DNA of 64,000 bases from Spirodela intermedia (taxonomy: Eukaryota; Streptophyta; Magnoliopsida; Alismatales; Araceae): the NCBI GenBank assembly GCA_902729315.2, contig LR746270.1, forward strand, positions 484,501 through 548,500. The letters run 5' to 3'. Positions 1 through 17,762 of the stretch are shown piece after piece; position 1 is the stretch's first letter; the number at the start of each line of letters is the position of its first letter. The position numbers were made by a program, and so were the translations under genes. The notes under the pieces were generated by a model. The model ran no database searches and was not told the DNA's origin. It was given only the letters and a program-made list of their open reading frames with translations.

Positions 1-1386
1 CATGAACACTAGGCTGTAATATAGCACTGGTAGTCGTTTGTGCTGCAGAAACACAGCCTCACAATAGCTCGGGTCAATCAGTAATGAGTATGAATAATTA
101 TACAAAAATAGTACAACACATTGATGTCTGACCGATGTGTACTCAACGTATTGTTGTCAACAGTTCACGCGCAATTTTGCTTGACCAATAAAGCGCCCTT
201 GGTATCTCAAAGGAAAATTATTCAGAACACCCAATATTGATTACTAGCAAGAACTTCTGCATTAAAACTGCGTCTTGATGCAATTTTAAACTGAATGAAT
301 CAACATCATATAATTGGAAAACCGAAAATTTTAGAAAATTCAACGGTTGAGCAACTTTCATGCCAGACACCAGAATTGCTACCAAAATAATCTGTAAGAT
401 AAGGTGGGTCTGTACTTCGATTGCGACTGAATCATATTCGGTACTTCAGGTAGAAAAACTCCAATGGAATGCGAAGTCATGAATTTGATGGACATTTAGA
501 TGTCAATTTCTCCACATCAGAACTAGATAGATTCCAGGAAAAATTTCAGCAAAATAAACTTAAAAACTTGTCAAATCACCTTTTGTCTTTTAAGCTATCA
601 GCATTGCTAAATGAAACAGGCAAGTGACAAATATTCTCTGTTCTTCAGATTACCTACCACTCATAAATGGTCATGAGAAAGCATGGAAATCCTCTTAGAG
701 GAGCCAGATAGGATGTGCCAAAAAAAAAGATATCAAATAAGATTACATAAACGGTTCTTAAAAAGAAAAAGGGGCCAGGGTAGCGACAATGTGATGAAGA
801 TATGTATCTTTTGCGCATTCTTGTTTAAACACCCAATAAACTACCCCGCAGTACTACTTTGTAGACTATTCAACGCATAGGTATCATAAACGCGCTGTTT
901 ATTTAAAATATTCAGTGAAAAAAAATAGCACAACAGGGGAAAAAATAGCATTACTCCCGTCACTTTGAGAATTACATCACCTCACAGCCTCAAATGAGCA
1001 GGAATAGTTATTCCATTTTCTTTTCAAGGCTCCACATATATTCATAATTTTATTGGCCAGTAAATCATTTTGTTGAGATGGTACACACCATCAGACCGTC
1101 AAAAATGTGATTCGATAGCATTCCCTTGATTTTTAGTTTCTATCTTAAAGTGAACGGGGTAGACATGAGACTCAACTGAGACTCATGAGGCATAAAGAAT
1201 CAAGGAATAATATTCATTTCAAATCATGAGACTCAATTGGAATTCACCAGAGTATTAATTATATAATACAAAACAAAGGATATATTATAGATACAAATGA
1301 AGGAAGCCAAGGAAAATAAAATGATCACAAATCTAACCAAGGATAAAGAGACGATTGAAGGAAACCAAGGAAAATAAAAGGCGTAC
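1..1386 (-). other. Probable intron 1 of the B'' subunit gene
   Basis: This is AT-rich sequence following the donor at 1386 on the minus strand. I saw no exon with coding character, RNA gene or repeat of note. The short open frame at 683-880 is lysine-rich chance sequence. Confidence 0.4.
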
Positions 1387-1536
1387 CAATCGGACAGTAT
1401 CCGGGAGAGAAAGCCACTGCGAGTACAGCTCCTCAGCGATACGAGGGCTCTCCTTCAGAGCCAACGGTGAGACTTCTGGAAGCTGCAACAATTCTGGATC
1501 CAGGGACACGAAGTCCCTTGGTGTTTCGACGTCCAT
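1387..1536 (-). CDS. PP2A B''-type regulatory subunit, first coding exon (partial gene)
   Basis: This is a single 50-codon exon read from the ATG at 1536 down to a GTACGC donor at 1386. The peptide contains [17 protein letters not shown] and [11 protein letters not shown], which resembles my recollection of the N-terminus of plant EF-hand B'' subunits of protein phosphatase 2A, which target the PP2A catalytic core in a calcium-responsive way. The EF hands lie in later exons that are not in this window. The AT-rich stretch from 1386 to the left edge shows no further exon and is presumably intron 1. The CT-rich minus-strand sequence around 2040-2140 fits a 5' UTR. The family assignment rests on one exon recognised from memory, so it is only moderately secure. 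Confidence 0.55.
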
Positions 1537-2089
1537 CGCGCAGAATCTCTCCCTTATCTCTCATACAACAGACACTAAAACAAAAAGAAACTGCCACGAA
1601 GGATGGGTATGGGAAAATCCCAATTTTCCCCGGTCCTTTCTCGCACAAACAACAAGCAACAGATGCGTCCAACGCGCTTCCTTTCAACAGCAAAACCCTA
1701 CTTTCCGGCACCGTTTGATCGAATTCAAACCACCGATTATCCACGCCATTACGACCCTAAAGATGGCACAAGTGATCTCAGACACACAACGGTCATCTCC
1801 CACACCCTAACACTAGAATTCAAGCAGATGATCAAAAACTAACCGAGATCTTCGCGCGGCGACGGGAAATAGCACCACTTCTCAGCCTCCCCGTTCCTAA
1901 GTTCCCAGATAATCGGACCTCACAGGAGGCAACCCTGTTTGGCGCTACCAATAGATTCGACGAGGGAAGGAGAATGAGACGCTCGGACGAGGCAGATCGA
2001 AGTGGCCCCGGGATCCCACTCTCGGCCGCTGTCTTTCGAAACCCTCCCTCGGCTGAAGAGCGAGCCAGAGAGCAAAATAGAAGAAGAGG

Positions 2090-2124
2090 GAGAGAGAGAG
2101 AGAGAACGAGAGAGAGAGAGAGAG
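2090..2124. repeat. (GA)n microsatellite
   Basis: An interrupted GA tract in the presumed 5' UTR of the B'' gene, reading as CT on the sense strand. Confidence 0.9.
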
Positions 2125-2614
2125 TGATTAAAGGAGAGGACCACCAAACCCGAACAGGCCATCCCCTCACACTCATACGCCCAGAAGAAGAAGGTAAACC
2201 CCACCTCCACCGTCCATCCTAGATCGACCGGTCATAAATTGTCAAAGAGTAATTGTGGGTCCATCCCATCAACGGTTGCGACACAGAATTCAAATGGAGC
2301 ATCGAATAGACGGTCAAAAACATAACCAGAGAATGAGCCTTCATGGGAGACCACGTTTCTAGGAGTCCCCTTCGCCACCTGATCGCCTAATCAATTTGCC
2401 CGGATTTTCAATAAAATCCCATATTTGTAATATTTTTTATCTTATTCCATATGTACGATAAACCCCTCTCAAACTTATATTTGCTTCTATACTCTCTCCA
2501 TTATCCATTGCTCTTCATCAGATTAGCGTTCTTATTTCCCTCGATTATCTGCATCGTAATAAATTTAATAATATTAATCTACTTAATATTCAATAATCAC
2601 GTCACCTCATGGAA

Positions 2615-2618
<4 letters not shown>

Positions 2619-2648
<30 letters not shown>
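2619..2648. repeat. (CT)n microsatellite
   Basis: An uninterrupted CT tract of about 30 bases in spacer sequence. Confidence 0.95.
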
Positions 2649-2651
<3 letters not shown>

Positions 2652-2974
2652 GGCATGGTGAACGAGGAAATGCTCTGAGAGAAGAAGAAGAATGGGTTCC
2701 AATCAGAATATTTATTAAAAAAGGATAAATATTCAACAATTACCAGGGAAAAGTATGACGAACAAGCAAGTCCCCACAATAAAAGGCAGGTGGTGCTCCC
2801 CGGAGATCAAGAGAATAACAACAGAGGGAAGCGCAGCTAAAGGAGGAAGAGCCATCTTCACCACAAAAAGTCAACGCTCTGACTGAAGCAATCCCCATTT
2901 TGAGCATATATCATCGTAAGCATAAGCCACCACGTTGACTTTAGAGCACCGCACGGAGGAACTGAATGCCCACG

Positions 2975-2994
2975 ACTCTCTCTCTCTCTCTCTC
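2975..2994. repeat. (CT)n microsatellite
   Basis: A perfect CT tract of about 20 bases just downstream of the casein kinase stop codon. Confidence 0.9.
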
Positions 2995-3038
2995 AGGCTG
3001 CTTCGGATGGGATTTTCTCTCTCCTGGGCATTCTCTCG

Positions 3039-9366
<6,328 letters not shown>

Positions 9367-10999
9367 GATTTGAAGGGTTTCGACGACCTTGGAAATACAA
9401 AGCAAATCCTAGGGACTGGTCATTCAACCTGACATCAACTTCAAGGGTAAAGCGCAACAGAAGCCCTTCAGCCTGAACGAAAGAACAAGGCTTCTTTCGA
9501 AGAATATCCTCAAAAAGGCCAACTTTATGGATTATTCAGCACTCCACCGGAGGATACCCCGGATCCTTCGCCCAGCTTGCCCCTCAACTCCGGTAGCCCC
9601 GGATTCTCACAACAAAGCTGCCTGAAACCTTCATTAACTAGAATAAGAACACCATCCCAACCTAGCGCAGCCTGGCGTACGACGAAACCCAGACGTGGGG
9701 TATCGACATTCAGCAACAGATTCCCAACTCCAAACCCGTCTTAATCCAGCGGTGAATATCCACCATCCACCACGATGTCACCTCCCACAATTGAGACCAA
9801 GTTCGACAAGGAAACTAGCAGCATGCCTTTCCAATCAGAGGAAACCCCTCACGATAAGGGCTCTACGAAGAGTCCGACTCGAATGCAACAGCCACTTTCG
9901 GATGGAAACCACCGATCACTCCACCAGAACCCTACCTCTACCGTCGCGGATCAACCAGAGCTAGAACCCTCAATAAGATCGGAGGAAGAAAAACACGAGA
10001 ATATTTCAATCTATAAATAAAAGAATAAACCGAATGCCGCGAATTCCACCACAAAAAAGAGGAGAAATCGCAGATATCCGGGACACAAAAATCCCCAGGT
10101 TTGCAGCACAATGTAGGCGAAATTGAGCGGAAACTCAGAGAAGCACCCCCTTCCCCGGCGCCGGCGATAGAGCGATGACAGCGGAGAAGGGGGGAGAGAA
10201 ACGCAGAGACGGAGAGAGAAGAAGGGGAGATGCGTGTCCGACAGAGGGGGAGGGTGAGTAATAGCAGGAGGAAAAGGCCGGAGGTGGGGGAAGGATTTTT
10301 TTTTTCTTTTTTGGCTGTTGCGTGTACCGTAAAATTTTATATATACCTCTTTTAAAGATTGCTTACAAATATACGCTGTGTGGTGATGATAAGCCAACGA
10401 CAATTAGTTGTCTGACCCCTGGTTAGAACCGGAAGGACAACCGTCGGATGTACTACGTGGCATCATCTGCTGGTCGCGCGAAATAGATCCGCCGCCGGTT
10501 CCCCTCCGACGGCGCCAACGGAAACGGGGAGACGGGTGGCGAATAAGAGCCCCTCAGTGGGCAGCCGCCATTTATCTTATAAAGGTAACAGACATTTAAC
10601 GGCGTTCGACAGCTGGAGCTCACCCGAAGGTTTTTCTTTTTCTGAAAAATATAATTAAACACGAAAATAAATTTCTGCCATCCCCTGCCAAACAGTACCC
10701 ATCCCCACGTCAGCAGGAAAGATTGTTCCAAGCGTTTAGATTGATGTAAAACGCCGAATTCCCCCGTCACACTTCCAGGTAAACCTCACGAAGGACCTCG
10801 GAGTCTTAACTGGCATCGCAAACACGATGGCCGTTGTAAACGCAGTCTCAGACCGGAAAAGCGGAATCTCATACTCCTCCAGTTTACGGCATCCGAATTC
10901 ATCCCGCCCCACAAAGAGGGATAGAGAGGGTAAAAGTAGAGAGAGAAAGAGAGAGCAATTTCAAATGAGAAGCTCCATCTCCGGCAGGGTGGTTTTTCG
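9367..10999. other. Casein kinase leader and promoter; 3' flank of the PPR gene
   Basis: The stretch 9367 to about 10310 is the presumed transcribed leader of the kinase gene. Beyond it lie promoter sequence and the 3' flank of the PPR gene. Open frames here are short, overlap on both strands and have no recognisable domains. Confidence 0.5.
10335..10345 (-). promoter_or_regulatory. TATA box of the casein kinase gene
   Basis: The minus strand reads TATATATAAAA about 970 bases upstream of the ATG. The region between is CT-rich on the sense strand. This implies a long 5' UTR that probably contains a leader intron, as is common in this family. Transcription would start near 10310. Confidence 0.5.
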
Positions 11000-13105
11000 T
11001 CACCAGAAGTCGCCGCAGGAGCAGCGGCCGGCGGCGAAGTGGTGGAAGCGGCTGACATCCCTGACGATGATCTCTCTGCCGACGACCTTGGCGATGAGCT
11101 TCGTCGCGGCGTGGCAGTCGACGCAGACTCGCAGGTTCTTCGTCACCCTGATCGCCGTCCCCGGCGGCGTGCTGATGATCCCGAAGACGATCGCCAGCCT
11201 CTCGCTGTGGCCGCTCAGCATATCCTTCTTCTGCTCCTCCTCCACGTCGTGGAGCACCGCCTCCGTATTCGGCACGTAACCGTCCCGCTCGATCTGCGCT
11301 AGCAGAACCTCCCAGGCCATGCAGATCTGCTCGTAGAAGGGGTGAGACCGGTCGTCGGCGGCGAAGGCGTGGAGCTCGTTCCTGACCTCGATCCAGCTAC
11401 AGGCCGGCTTTTTCCTGATCCCCCTGCTCTTCATCGACACCCGCAGCGCCGCCGCCTCCTTCCACCGGCCGGCGGCGGAGAAGATGTTCGCCATCAGAAC
11501 CAGTGGCCCCGCTTCGCGGGGCTCGAGCTCGAAGATCTCCGCAGCCACCTTCTCCGCCATCTCCAGATTCTTGTACACTCTACAGGCCCCCAGGAGCGTG
11601 GACCAGACGCTAGCGGTGGGGGCGACCGCCGTCCCCATGGCGGAGATGAACTGGTAGGCCTCCTCCAACCTCCCCGTCCTACCGAGTAGATCCGCCACCG
11701 CCGCGTAGTGCTCCAGACATGGCGAGATGCCGTGGTCCTCGGACATGCTGCGGAAGTAACTCCGGGCCTGGTCGACCAGCCCTGCGTGGCTGCAGGCCGT
11801 GAGCACGGCGACGAAGGCGACGGCGTTGGGCTTTACCTTCTCCGCCTCCATCCTCTGGAACAGAGTGAGGGCCTCACCGGCGGGCCCGTGGAGGGCGTAC
11901 CCCATGATCATCGCCGTCCAGGAGACCATGTCCGGCGAGCTCATCCCGTCGAAGATCCGCCGGGCGGCGCCGATGCAGCCGCACTTGGCGTACATGTCCA
12001 GGAGCGAGCTGGCAACGAAGACGTTCCCGTCGAAGCTGGAACGGACGACGACGCCATGGATTTCCCTGCCGAGGTGCAGCGTCGTCATGTGGGCGCAGGC
12101 GGGCATGAGGCTGGAGAAGGTCACCGACCGAGGGCTCATGCCGGCGGCGAGCATACGCCGGAAAAGCCTGATCCCTTCGTCGCAGAGGCCGTTCTGCACC
12201 GAGCCGGCGATGATGGAGTTCCAGGAGATGGGATCATGGCGGGGAGAGGAGCTGAAGACCCTGCGCGAGTAGTCGACCCTCGCGCTCTTCGCGTACGCGT
12301 CGATGAGGCTGCTCTCCACAAAGACGTCGCCGTCGAGGCCGCGCCGGATCGCGTAGCCGTGGACCTCCGCCGCCCTGTTCACCGCCGCCTGCTCCGCGAA
12401 TATGGGGAGCACGCTGGACAGGGTGAAGGAGTCGAGCTTCATGCCGCCTCTGCTCATCTCCCTGAGCATGGCGATGGCGTCGCTGTGAAACCCGTTCTGA
12501 GCGTTCCCCGCGATCACGGTGTTCCAGGAGACGACATCCCTTTGGGGCATTCCTTCGAACAGCTTCCGGACCTTCTCCATGCAGATCAGCTCTCCCGGGA
12601 ACTTGCAGTACATATTCATCAGTGCGTTGCCCGTGTAGAGATCAGAGGCGAGGCCAAAGCGGACGGCGCAGCCATGGATGGACTCCCCGAGCTTCACATC
12701 CCCGAGCATGGCGCAGGTCTTGAGGACGGAGGGGAGCGCGTGGCGGTGCCCGTCTGAGGCCGCCGACGCCGCCCTCCTCATCCGGAGGAAGAGGGAGACG
12801 CCCTCGTGAAACATCCCGTGGGCGGCGCAGCAGCGGATGATCGCCGCCCAGCAGAGCGCCGACGGCGCAGGGACGGCGGCGAAGGCGAGGGCGGCGGCGC
12901 GGGGGAGGCCGAGCTTGGAGTAGACCGAGACAAGGAGGGCGTCGCCGCCAACCATGGCCGGCCCGGAGGACTTGAGGACCTGCGCATGGAGCTGCAGCGC
13001 TTGCCATCTCGATCTCACGGCGGCGGGGTTCTTGAGTATAGACAAGAGCAGCGGCGACAACACGGCGGCGGCGATCTTCCTGGGAGCCGAAGGCGCCGAA
13101 ATCAT
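11000..13105 (-). CDS. PPR protein, PLS class with E and DYW domains (organellar RNA editing factor)
   Basis: A single 701-codon exon, very GC-rich, intronless as is typical of PLS-class PPRs. The N-terminus is Ala/Arg/Pro-rich and could be an organelle transit peptide. Next come tandem PPR units, recognisable by repeats of the type DVVSWNTVIAGNAQNG, DPISWNSIIAGSVQNG and DMVSWTAMIMGYALHG at roughly 100-residue spacing, then E/E+ motifs. The C-terminal DYW deaminase has the zinc-ligand HSE motif, the CVDCH motif and the RFHHF segment, ending CSCGDFW instead of DYW. The repeats bind a specific RNA site and the DYW domain deaminates C to U in plastid or mitochondrial transcripts. It resembles Arabidopsis At3g23330. 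The editing target cannot be read from the sequence. Its large antisense open frames are shadows of GC-rich codons. Confidence 0.93.
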   Translation of the reverse strand: MISAPSAPRKIAAAVLSPLLLSILKNPAAVRSRWQALQLHAQVLKSSGPAMVGGDALLVSVYSKLGLPRAAALAFAAVPAPSALCWAAIIRCCAAHGMFHEGVSLFLRMRRAASAASDGHRHALPSVLKTCAMLGDVKLGESIHGCAVRFGLASDLYTGNALMNMYCKFPGELICMEKVRKLFEGMPQRDVVSWNTVIAGNAQNGFHSDAIAMLREMSRGGMKLDSFTLSSVLPIFAEQAAVNRAAEVHGYAIRRGLDGDVFVESSLIDAYAKSARVDYSRRVFSSSPRHDPISWNSIIAGSVQNGLCDEGIRLFRRMLAAGMSPRSVTFSSLMPACAHMTTLHLGREIHGVVVRSSFDGNVFVASSLLDMYAKCGCIGAARRIFDGMSSPDMVSWTAMIMGYALHGPAGEALTLFQRMEAEKVKPNAVAFVAVLTACSHAGLVDQARSYFRSMSEDHGISPCLEHYAAVADLLGRTGRLEEAYQFISAMGTAVAPTASVWSTLLGACRVYKNLEMAEKVAAEIFELEPREAGPLVLMANIFSAAGRWKEAAALRVSMKSRGIRKKPACSWIEVRNELHAFAADDRSHPFYEQICMAWEVLLAQIERDGYVPNTEAVLHDVEEEQKKDMLSGHSERLAIVFGIISTPPGTAIRVTKNLRVCVDCHAATKLIAKVVGREIIVRDVSRFHHFAAGRCSCGDFW

Positions 13106-13361
13106 GAAGACCCTCGGAAGCTCGCGGGAAGCGGAAGGTCACACTTAGTATGTAAGCTCTAAATCTTACTCGATTCTCCGTTTTATTATCTTCTCAAAAC
13201 CATTTACATCGAGATGAATATTGAGACTGTGGAAAAAATGTGGAAAAGAAATCCGTCCTCGTCATCATCTTCTTGGGCAGCGAGGAGGATCTCTGAGCTC
13301 CGGGCAAGACTCCTGGTCGTCCCCAACCAGATGGACGGAAGAGGCAATACGCTCTCGATGA

Positions 13362-13645
13362 TCAGTCTGGAAGAAGAAGAAGAAGAAGAAGAAAGGGTTT
13401 CAGACGATGAGAGGCCTGGGCGAGGAAGAGAGAGAGAGAAAAGCTCTGGGCGAGGAGGATCGTTACCTGCATGACAGACCGAGCAGGAGAAGCAACGGAA
13501 CCATCTCTTCTGCGGCGATCTCGAAGGCCTCCGCTGGCCTTCCACCTCCGCCTCCTCCGGGTTCTCCTCCCACTGCATCTGCTGCGCTGAGACGACCTTC
13601 ATAGAGGGGCCTTCTCCTGCCAATCTGCAGGGCTCTGTTAATGGA

Positions 13646-13688
<43 letters not shown>

Positions 13689-14394
13689 GGGAAAGGCGAA
13701 GGAGTGGATGCTGCTGGCGTCGGAATGACGGGAGAAAGGAACGCCGTCCTCCGGCAGGAGGGCGAACCCGCCGCCGCCGTGGCCACCGGCGGCCCTCATG
13801 ACGTCCTCCATCATCCGAGCGTTGATCGCCGCCGTCGCGTCGTCGGAGTCGCCACCGCCCAACTCGTCGGAGGACGGAGATCGAGGAAGGCGGCCGCCGT
13901 CCCCGACCTCCGTCTCCGGCGGACTATGAGAGAGCCGACCAGCTTCCACGGAGTAGCCCATCAGGAATCCATGGTCACCGGAGAAGTTCGAGTTCCCCAT
14001 GTGGATGCTGAAGAGCGACTCATTGGAGGCGACGCTCCAGTCCACCGGCGTCCCCGGCGTAGCCCTCGCGAACACCGACGCCGGGATCCTGCTCGGATCG
14101 TATCCCTGAATCTGCTGCTCCACTTCCGTCCTCTGAATCTGCTGCTTCACTCCCACCCTCGAGTTCTCTGATGGAAGATATATATATGATAAACCTCTCT
14201 GAACAGGAAAAGGCTGATAGAGAGAGGAAGAAGATTATGGAGGTGTTCTCACCGGCGACCGCAGCTGTAGCTTCGAAGCCATCTCCGACCGACTTTCGAG
14301 CCTCGGATTGGCCGGCGCAATTGAGCAGAGCCTGCTTCTCCTCGTCGCCGCCGGCGATCCTCTGGTATCCACCTTCGACACCGCCCTTGTCCAT
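13362..14394 (-). CDS. Uncharacterised plant-specific protein with the SVASNESLFSIHMGN motif
   Basis: Four coding exons: 14253-14394, 13687-14167, 13467-13624 and a 5-base terminal piece 13362-13366 that supplies the stop. The product is about 260 residues. The conserved core in exon 2 reads RIPASVF, then TPVDWSVASNESLFSIHMGN, then HGFLMG, and later DASSIHSFAFP. These blocks recur in a plant family of unknown function. After a Glu/Arg-rich stretch the protein ends in a Cys/Phe-rich KRWFRCFSCSVCH tail, which could be a palmitoylation or metal-binding site. There is no signal peptide or membrane segment. If intron 3 is retained, the frame reads on past the Cys tail, so the last few residues are uncertain. 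The (GA)n tract at 13654-13683 lies in intron 2, next to its donor. Confidence 0.72.
13654..13683. repeat. (GA)n microsatellite in intron 2
   Basis: A GA tract just inside the donor of intron 2 of the uncharacterised gene. It gives the sense transcript a CU-rich stretch. Confidence 0.9.
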
Positions 14395-14419
14395 GATGAT
14401 CTTCGTCGAAGGACTCAAC

Positions 14420-14423
<4 letters not shown>

Positions 14424-14452
<29 letters not shown>
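14424..14452. repeat. (CT)n microsatellite
   Basis: A CT tract about 30 bases upstream of the ATG at 14394, reading as GA in the presumed 5' UTR. Confidence 0.9.
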
Positions 14453-14454
<2 letters not shown>

Positions 14455-14789
14455 GCTGTCTGGAAGGCAGTGGTGCTCCTATTTCATGGCGCGGGGGAAT
14501 AGATAGGGGAGACGACGACCGGAACGGAAAGAAACAGACAAGGCGACGATGGCGGGCCGGCGGCGCCGCTGTGTCGGGAACAGTTACCTCCGGCCCGAGA
14601 GGACGACGCGGACCCTTCCTTCCCCGGTCAAAGCCTCCAACATAGCCAACTCCTCGCTCTTCTTGGCCACGCCAGTGCCCTGAAACCGCCGCAGCCGCCG
14701 GCCGTTGCCGGCAACCGCCATGATCGATCATCGTAGAAATAAAATATTTCCCATAAATGGACTGCTAACCACGTCTCCATGAAAGGAAG

Positions 14790-14792
<3 letters not shown>

Positions 14793-14821
<29 letters not shown>
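14793..14821. repeat. (GA)n microsatellite
   Basis: A perfect GA tract in the upstream region of the uncharacterised gene. Confidence 0.9.
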
Positions 14822-14827
<6 letters not shown>

Positions 14828-14879
14828 CCCAGAGAATGATCTGGATGTATGGTAGAATGATCCTAAAATATTATCAAAA

Positions 14880-15960
14880 ACAGTTCTTTGACACCGTTCA
14901 ACGAGACGGACGGATCAAACGGCCGGGAATCTCGTGCAGAACGGGGGGAAGACCTGCGGCGGAGAGTTGACTGATCAAGAACAACGTAGTCCGCCAGTAC
15001 CTTCAACCAGGTGCGTCTTTCCCAACTAAGAGTCTATCCGGTGGAACGTCTGCAGCTGGAGAGTCAACCCTGGATCGGAGGGTTGACCCTTCTCCGATGC
15101 TTCAGTTCGACAGAGGCCGGTGGTCGTCCATGTGAACTCGTCGGTCGAGATCTAGACTAAGGTCCGAAATCTGCCCCGGGAGGAAAGAACCAGATCGATG
15201 GTTGACTCGCCGCCTTCCTGAATGTCTCGCGAGACAAGAGTACGAGCTTCGTCAAGGAGCCTACTTCTGTGGAGGATCTGCTGATGGTCAAGGGCGACTG
15301 CCTTCGTGATCTTCGCGTCGTTCGAAGAGATTTAGCGAGATTTGACCCGAGTAAGCTAAATTAGACCAAAAAAAGCTGCTCCTTTTGACCGATCTACAGA
15401 AGTAGATATTCTCGATATCTTCAAATAGATTTATAATAAGCCGAATCTGACCGACGCGAATTTCACGATTTTCTCATTGATTTTTCAAAAAAATCCGATC
15501 AAAACCCGCTGAACTTGACGTAAAAGGCTATCCCCATGGTTAACGTATGAGGGATCGAGGTCAATCACTCCGGATTATCGGTCAAAACAGTTTTTCATAG
15601 CATACGCTCATCCCCTAATATCCAGATGCTCGAGCTGACAATCACAGGATCAGGATCCCCGTTGACGAATCAAAGCGCAGCGACTTTCGGAGAGAAATAC
15701 CGTTGACAAAAGGATTTATACCGCGGATCATTGGCGGAGAAAGAGGTCAATCATTTCATTAGGAAAGCAACAAAAACTTCTTGACGATCAATAATGTTTT
15801 TTTGATCTATAACATCTTGATCAGAGGATTAATTTTTCATAATTAATGATCGAATTATGAAAAAAAATAAACTTTCCGGTGTGGTGATCTCGATCGAAGC
15901 TCCAGCCGGGCTCGGGAGAGGTCCAGTGGGTTGACCGATACGGAAGTTGCGGACTTCGAA
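14880..15960. promoter_or_regulatory. Dense cluster of TTGAC/GTCAA (W-box core) words
   Basis: I count 17 TTGAC or GTCAA pentamers in about 1.1 kb, where roughly two would be expected by chance in random sequence. Examples are GGGTTGACCC near 15080, GGTTGACTC near 15198 and GGGTTGACCG near 15930. TTGAC(C/T) is the binding core of WRKY transcription factors. The cluster lies 0.5-1.6 kb upstream of the minus-strand ATG at 14394, and so could be its promoter. A worn repeat is the main alternative. Confidence 0.5.
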
Positions 15961-16281
15961 CTGCATCTGGGTCTGTTCTACAGGGTTTGTCGGAATACGA
16001 TCCAGTGATGTCGAACTCTCAGGGAAAAGAATTCATTTTTTATGAGAATCCTCCATCTTCTACATTCTCCTCGCCATTAAAGGGGCCGCTACGTGTTGGA
16101 TCATCCCCAATTCTGCGGATATGGCGGGAGTAATGCCATGGAGAGGATTCCCCCAATCATTGCGTGATCAGCGAGGAGGGACGCTTCCAAAGGGCCCTCT
16201 GAGTTGCGAGCTCTCCAACTTATCGTGGTACAGTGGGGCGGCCCACCCGGCTATGGATCTTCCCCATCGAACCCCACTGCT

Positions 16282-16308
16282 TTCTCTCTCTCTCTCTCTT
16301 TCTCTCTC
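16282..16308. repeat. (CT)n microsatellite
   Basis: A CT tract with one TT interruption in spacer sequence. Confidence 0.85.
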
Positions 16309-17740
16309 TATCGTGAGGTCTTTTGGCTGGTGTTCTTCTGGAGAGGCCGGGAAGGCGTGGACTTGGGGGAGCTGTCAGGGACATCCGATTCCTCTCCCAA
16401 TAATGCTCGAGTTTGACGAAGACAAGGGGACGAGCAGAATCGATGCCGTGTGGAGATTCCTCAGGAAAAGCTCCGGCGGGCGGCGGCCTCGGAGCCGCCC
16501 CGCCGGACGATCTCCGGCCACAAGTTCTCTGCTATCCTCTGGCGGCGGAAAAGCAGGAGAAGATCTCCTCGCCGAGTGTACTTCCAATGACTCCATTCTC
16601 ATCCACCTGGCAACCGATTGCAGAGTCTCTTCGAGCTCCGAAGATCACCTCGGAGAAGATCGGCATCAGGCGAGGTGGGCTTCATCCTAAACGCTGATCA
16701 GTCGATCGAATGAGTCATTCTCGGCAGAGGATCGAGCATCCAAGGATCTCAACCCCCACACCCACGCTTCTCCTACTTGTCTCTCACCTGGCAATCCAAT
16801 CCAAAGAAAGTATTCTGCGGACTTGTCGGCAGAGGAGGATGGCTCCCCCCCGTCGCAGTTGCTGTCCTCCCTTTTCCTCTTCCCAGAGCCTGTCTCTGTC
16901 TTTGTTTCTCTCTCCCATTTCAGGATATTATTTACAGGGCGGAGCTTTCGCTTCGAGCAGGGTATCTCCTCTTTTTCCGGGCGTGTCGGCTCGCCGGTTC
17001 AGAAACCGTGGGAGGAGCTCCGGTGTCCAACTCTCCACCGTGGCCATGGAATAAAGGGCGAGCCCCTCCTTCCACCCTTTTTCTTCTTTTCTTCTTCCTC
17101 CGCGGGACCCCCCCTTTCCCCTTCTCTGTCCCCCTTTTGTCTCACCGGAAACTCTCGTCCTCTTCTCCCTCCGGCGATTCACCTCCATTAGAGAAAACCT
17201 CGTCTGACGATTTACTCTGACGGAGAGTGGGCCGGACGTGAGATACCCACCACCGTGGTAACCCCGTCCTGCTCTCTTTTCAGTCAATGGCTTCACAGGC
17301 GTGCTCTTCTTTTAGGGTTTCAGACTCGCCGAGATCGGCATTGGGCACGAAGGGTAGGAGGGCATGCTATCTGGGAACAGGCTCTGAGGACGCTCCTATG
17401 GAATTTACCAGTTTTGGCTGCGATTGCGGGGCAGTTCTTCATCTCCTGGCGAGTTCTTCTCTGGGTTTTTCATCACTACGAAGGTGAATGTTGACTCCCT
17501 TCCTCCTGTGCTCACCCAAAATGATGCTTGATTACGATTACGTGCGATATCTTTTTTCTGAGCCTCAAGAAGCTTGACATCTGCTCTCTGCCTGTAACAT
17601 AATAGTCTGCAATTTATCTATGGGTTGGGAGGCCGGGAGGAGTGTGATTCTGGTCAAACAGAGACAATGACTGATGATGAATTGTCCCAGTCTGCAATCA
17701 ACAAGTTGATGGCGACGACGATGAAGATGATGGTGGGAAG

Positions 17741-17762
17741 AGAGAGAGAGAGAGAGAGAGAG
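17741..17762. repeat. (GA)n microsatellite
   Basis: A short GA tract in spacer sequence upstream of the phosphotransfer gene. Confidence 0.9.

Larger units (their letters stand above)
1537..3038. other. Spacer: B'' 5' UTR/promoter and casein kinase 3' flank
   Basis: This lies between two minus-strand genes. The part next to 1537 holds the leader of the B'' gene, pyrimidine-rich on the minus strand. The part next to 3038 holds the 3' UTR of the casein kinase gene. Three (GA/CT)n tracts lie here. No coding sequence is supported. Confidence 0.5.

Noticed and set aside
11708-12757. Long plus-strand open frame (349 codons)
   Set aside because: It is antisense to the PPR coding exon, and arises from GC-rich third positions. 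Its sequence is His/Gly/Asp-rich without any domain.
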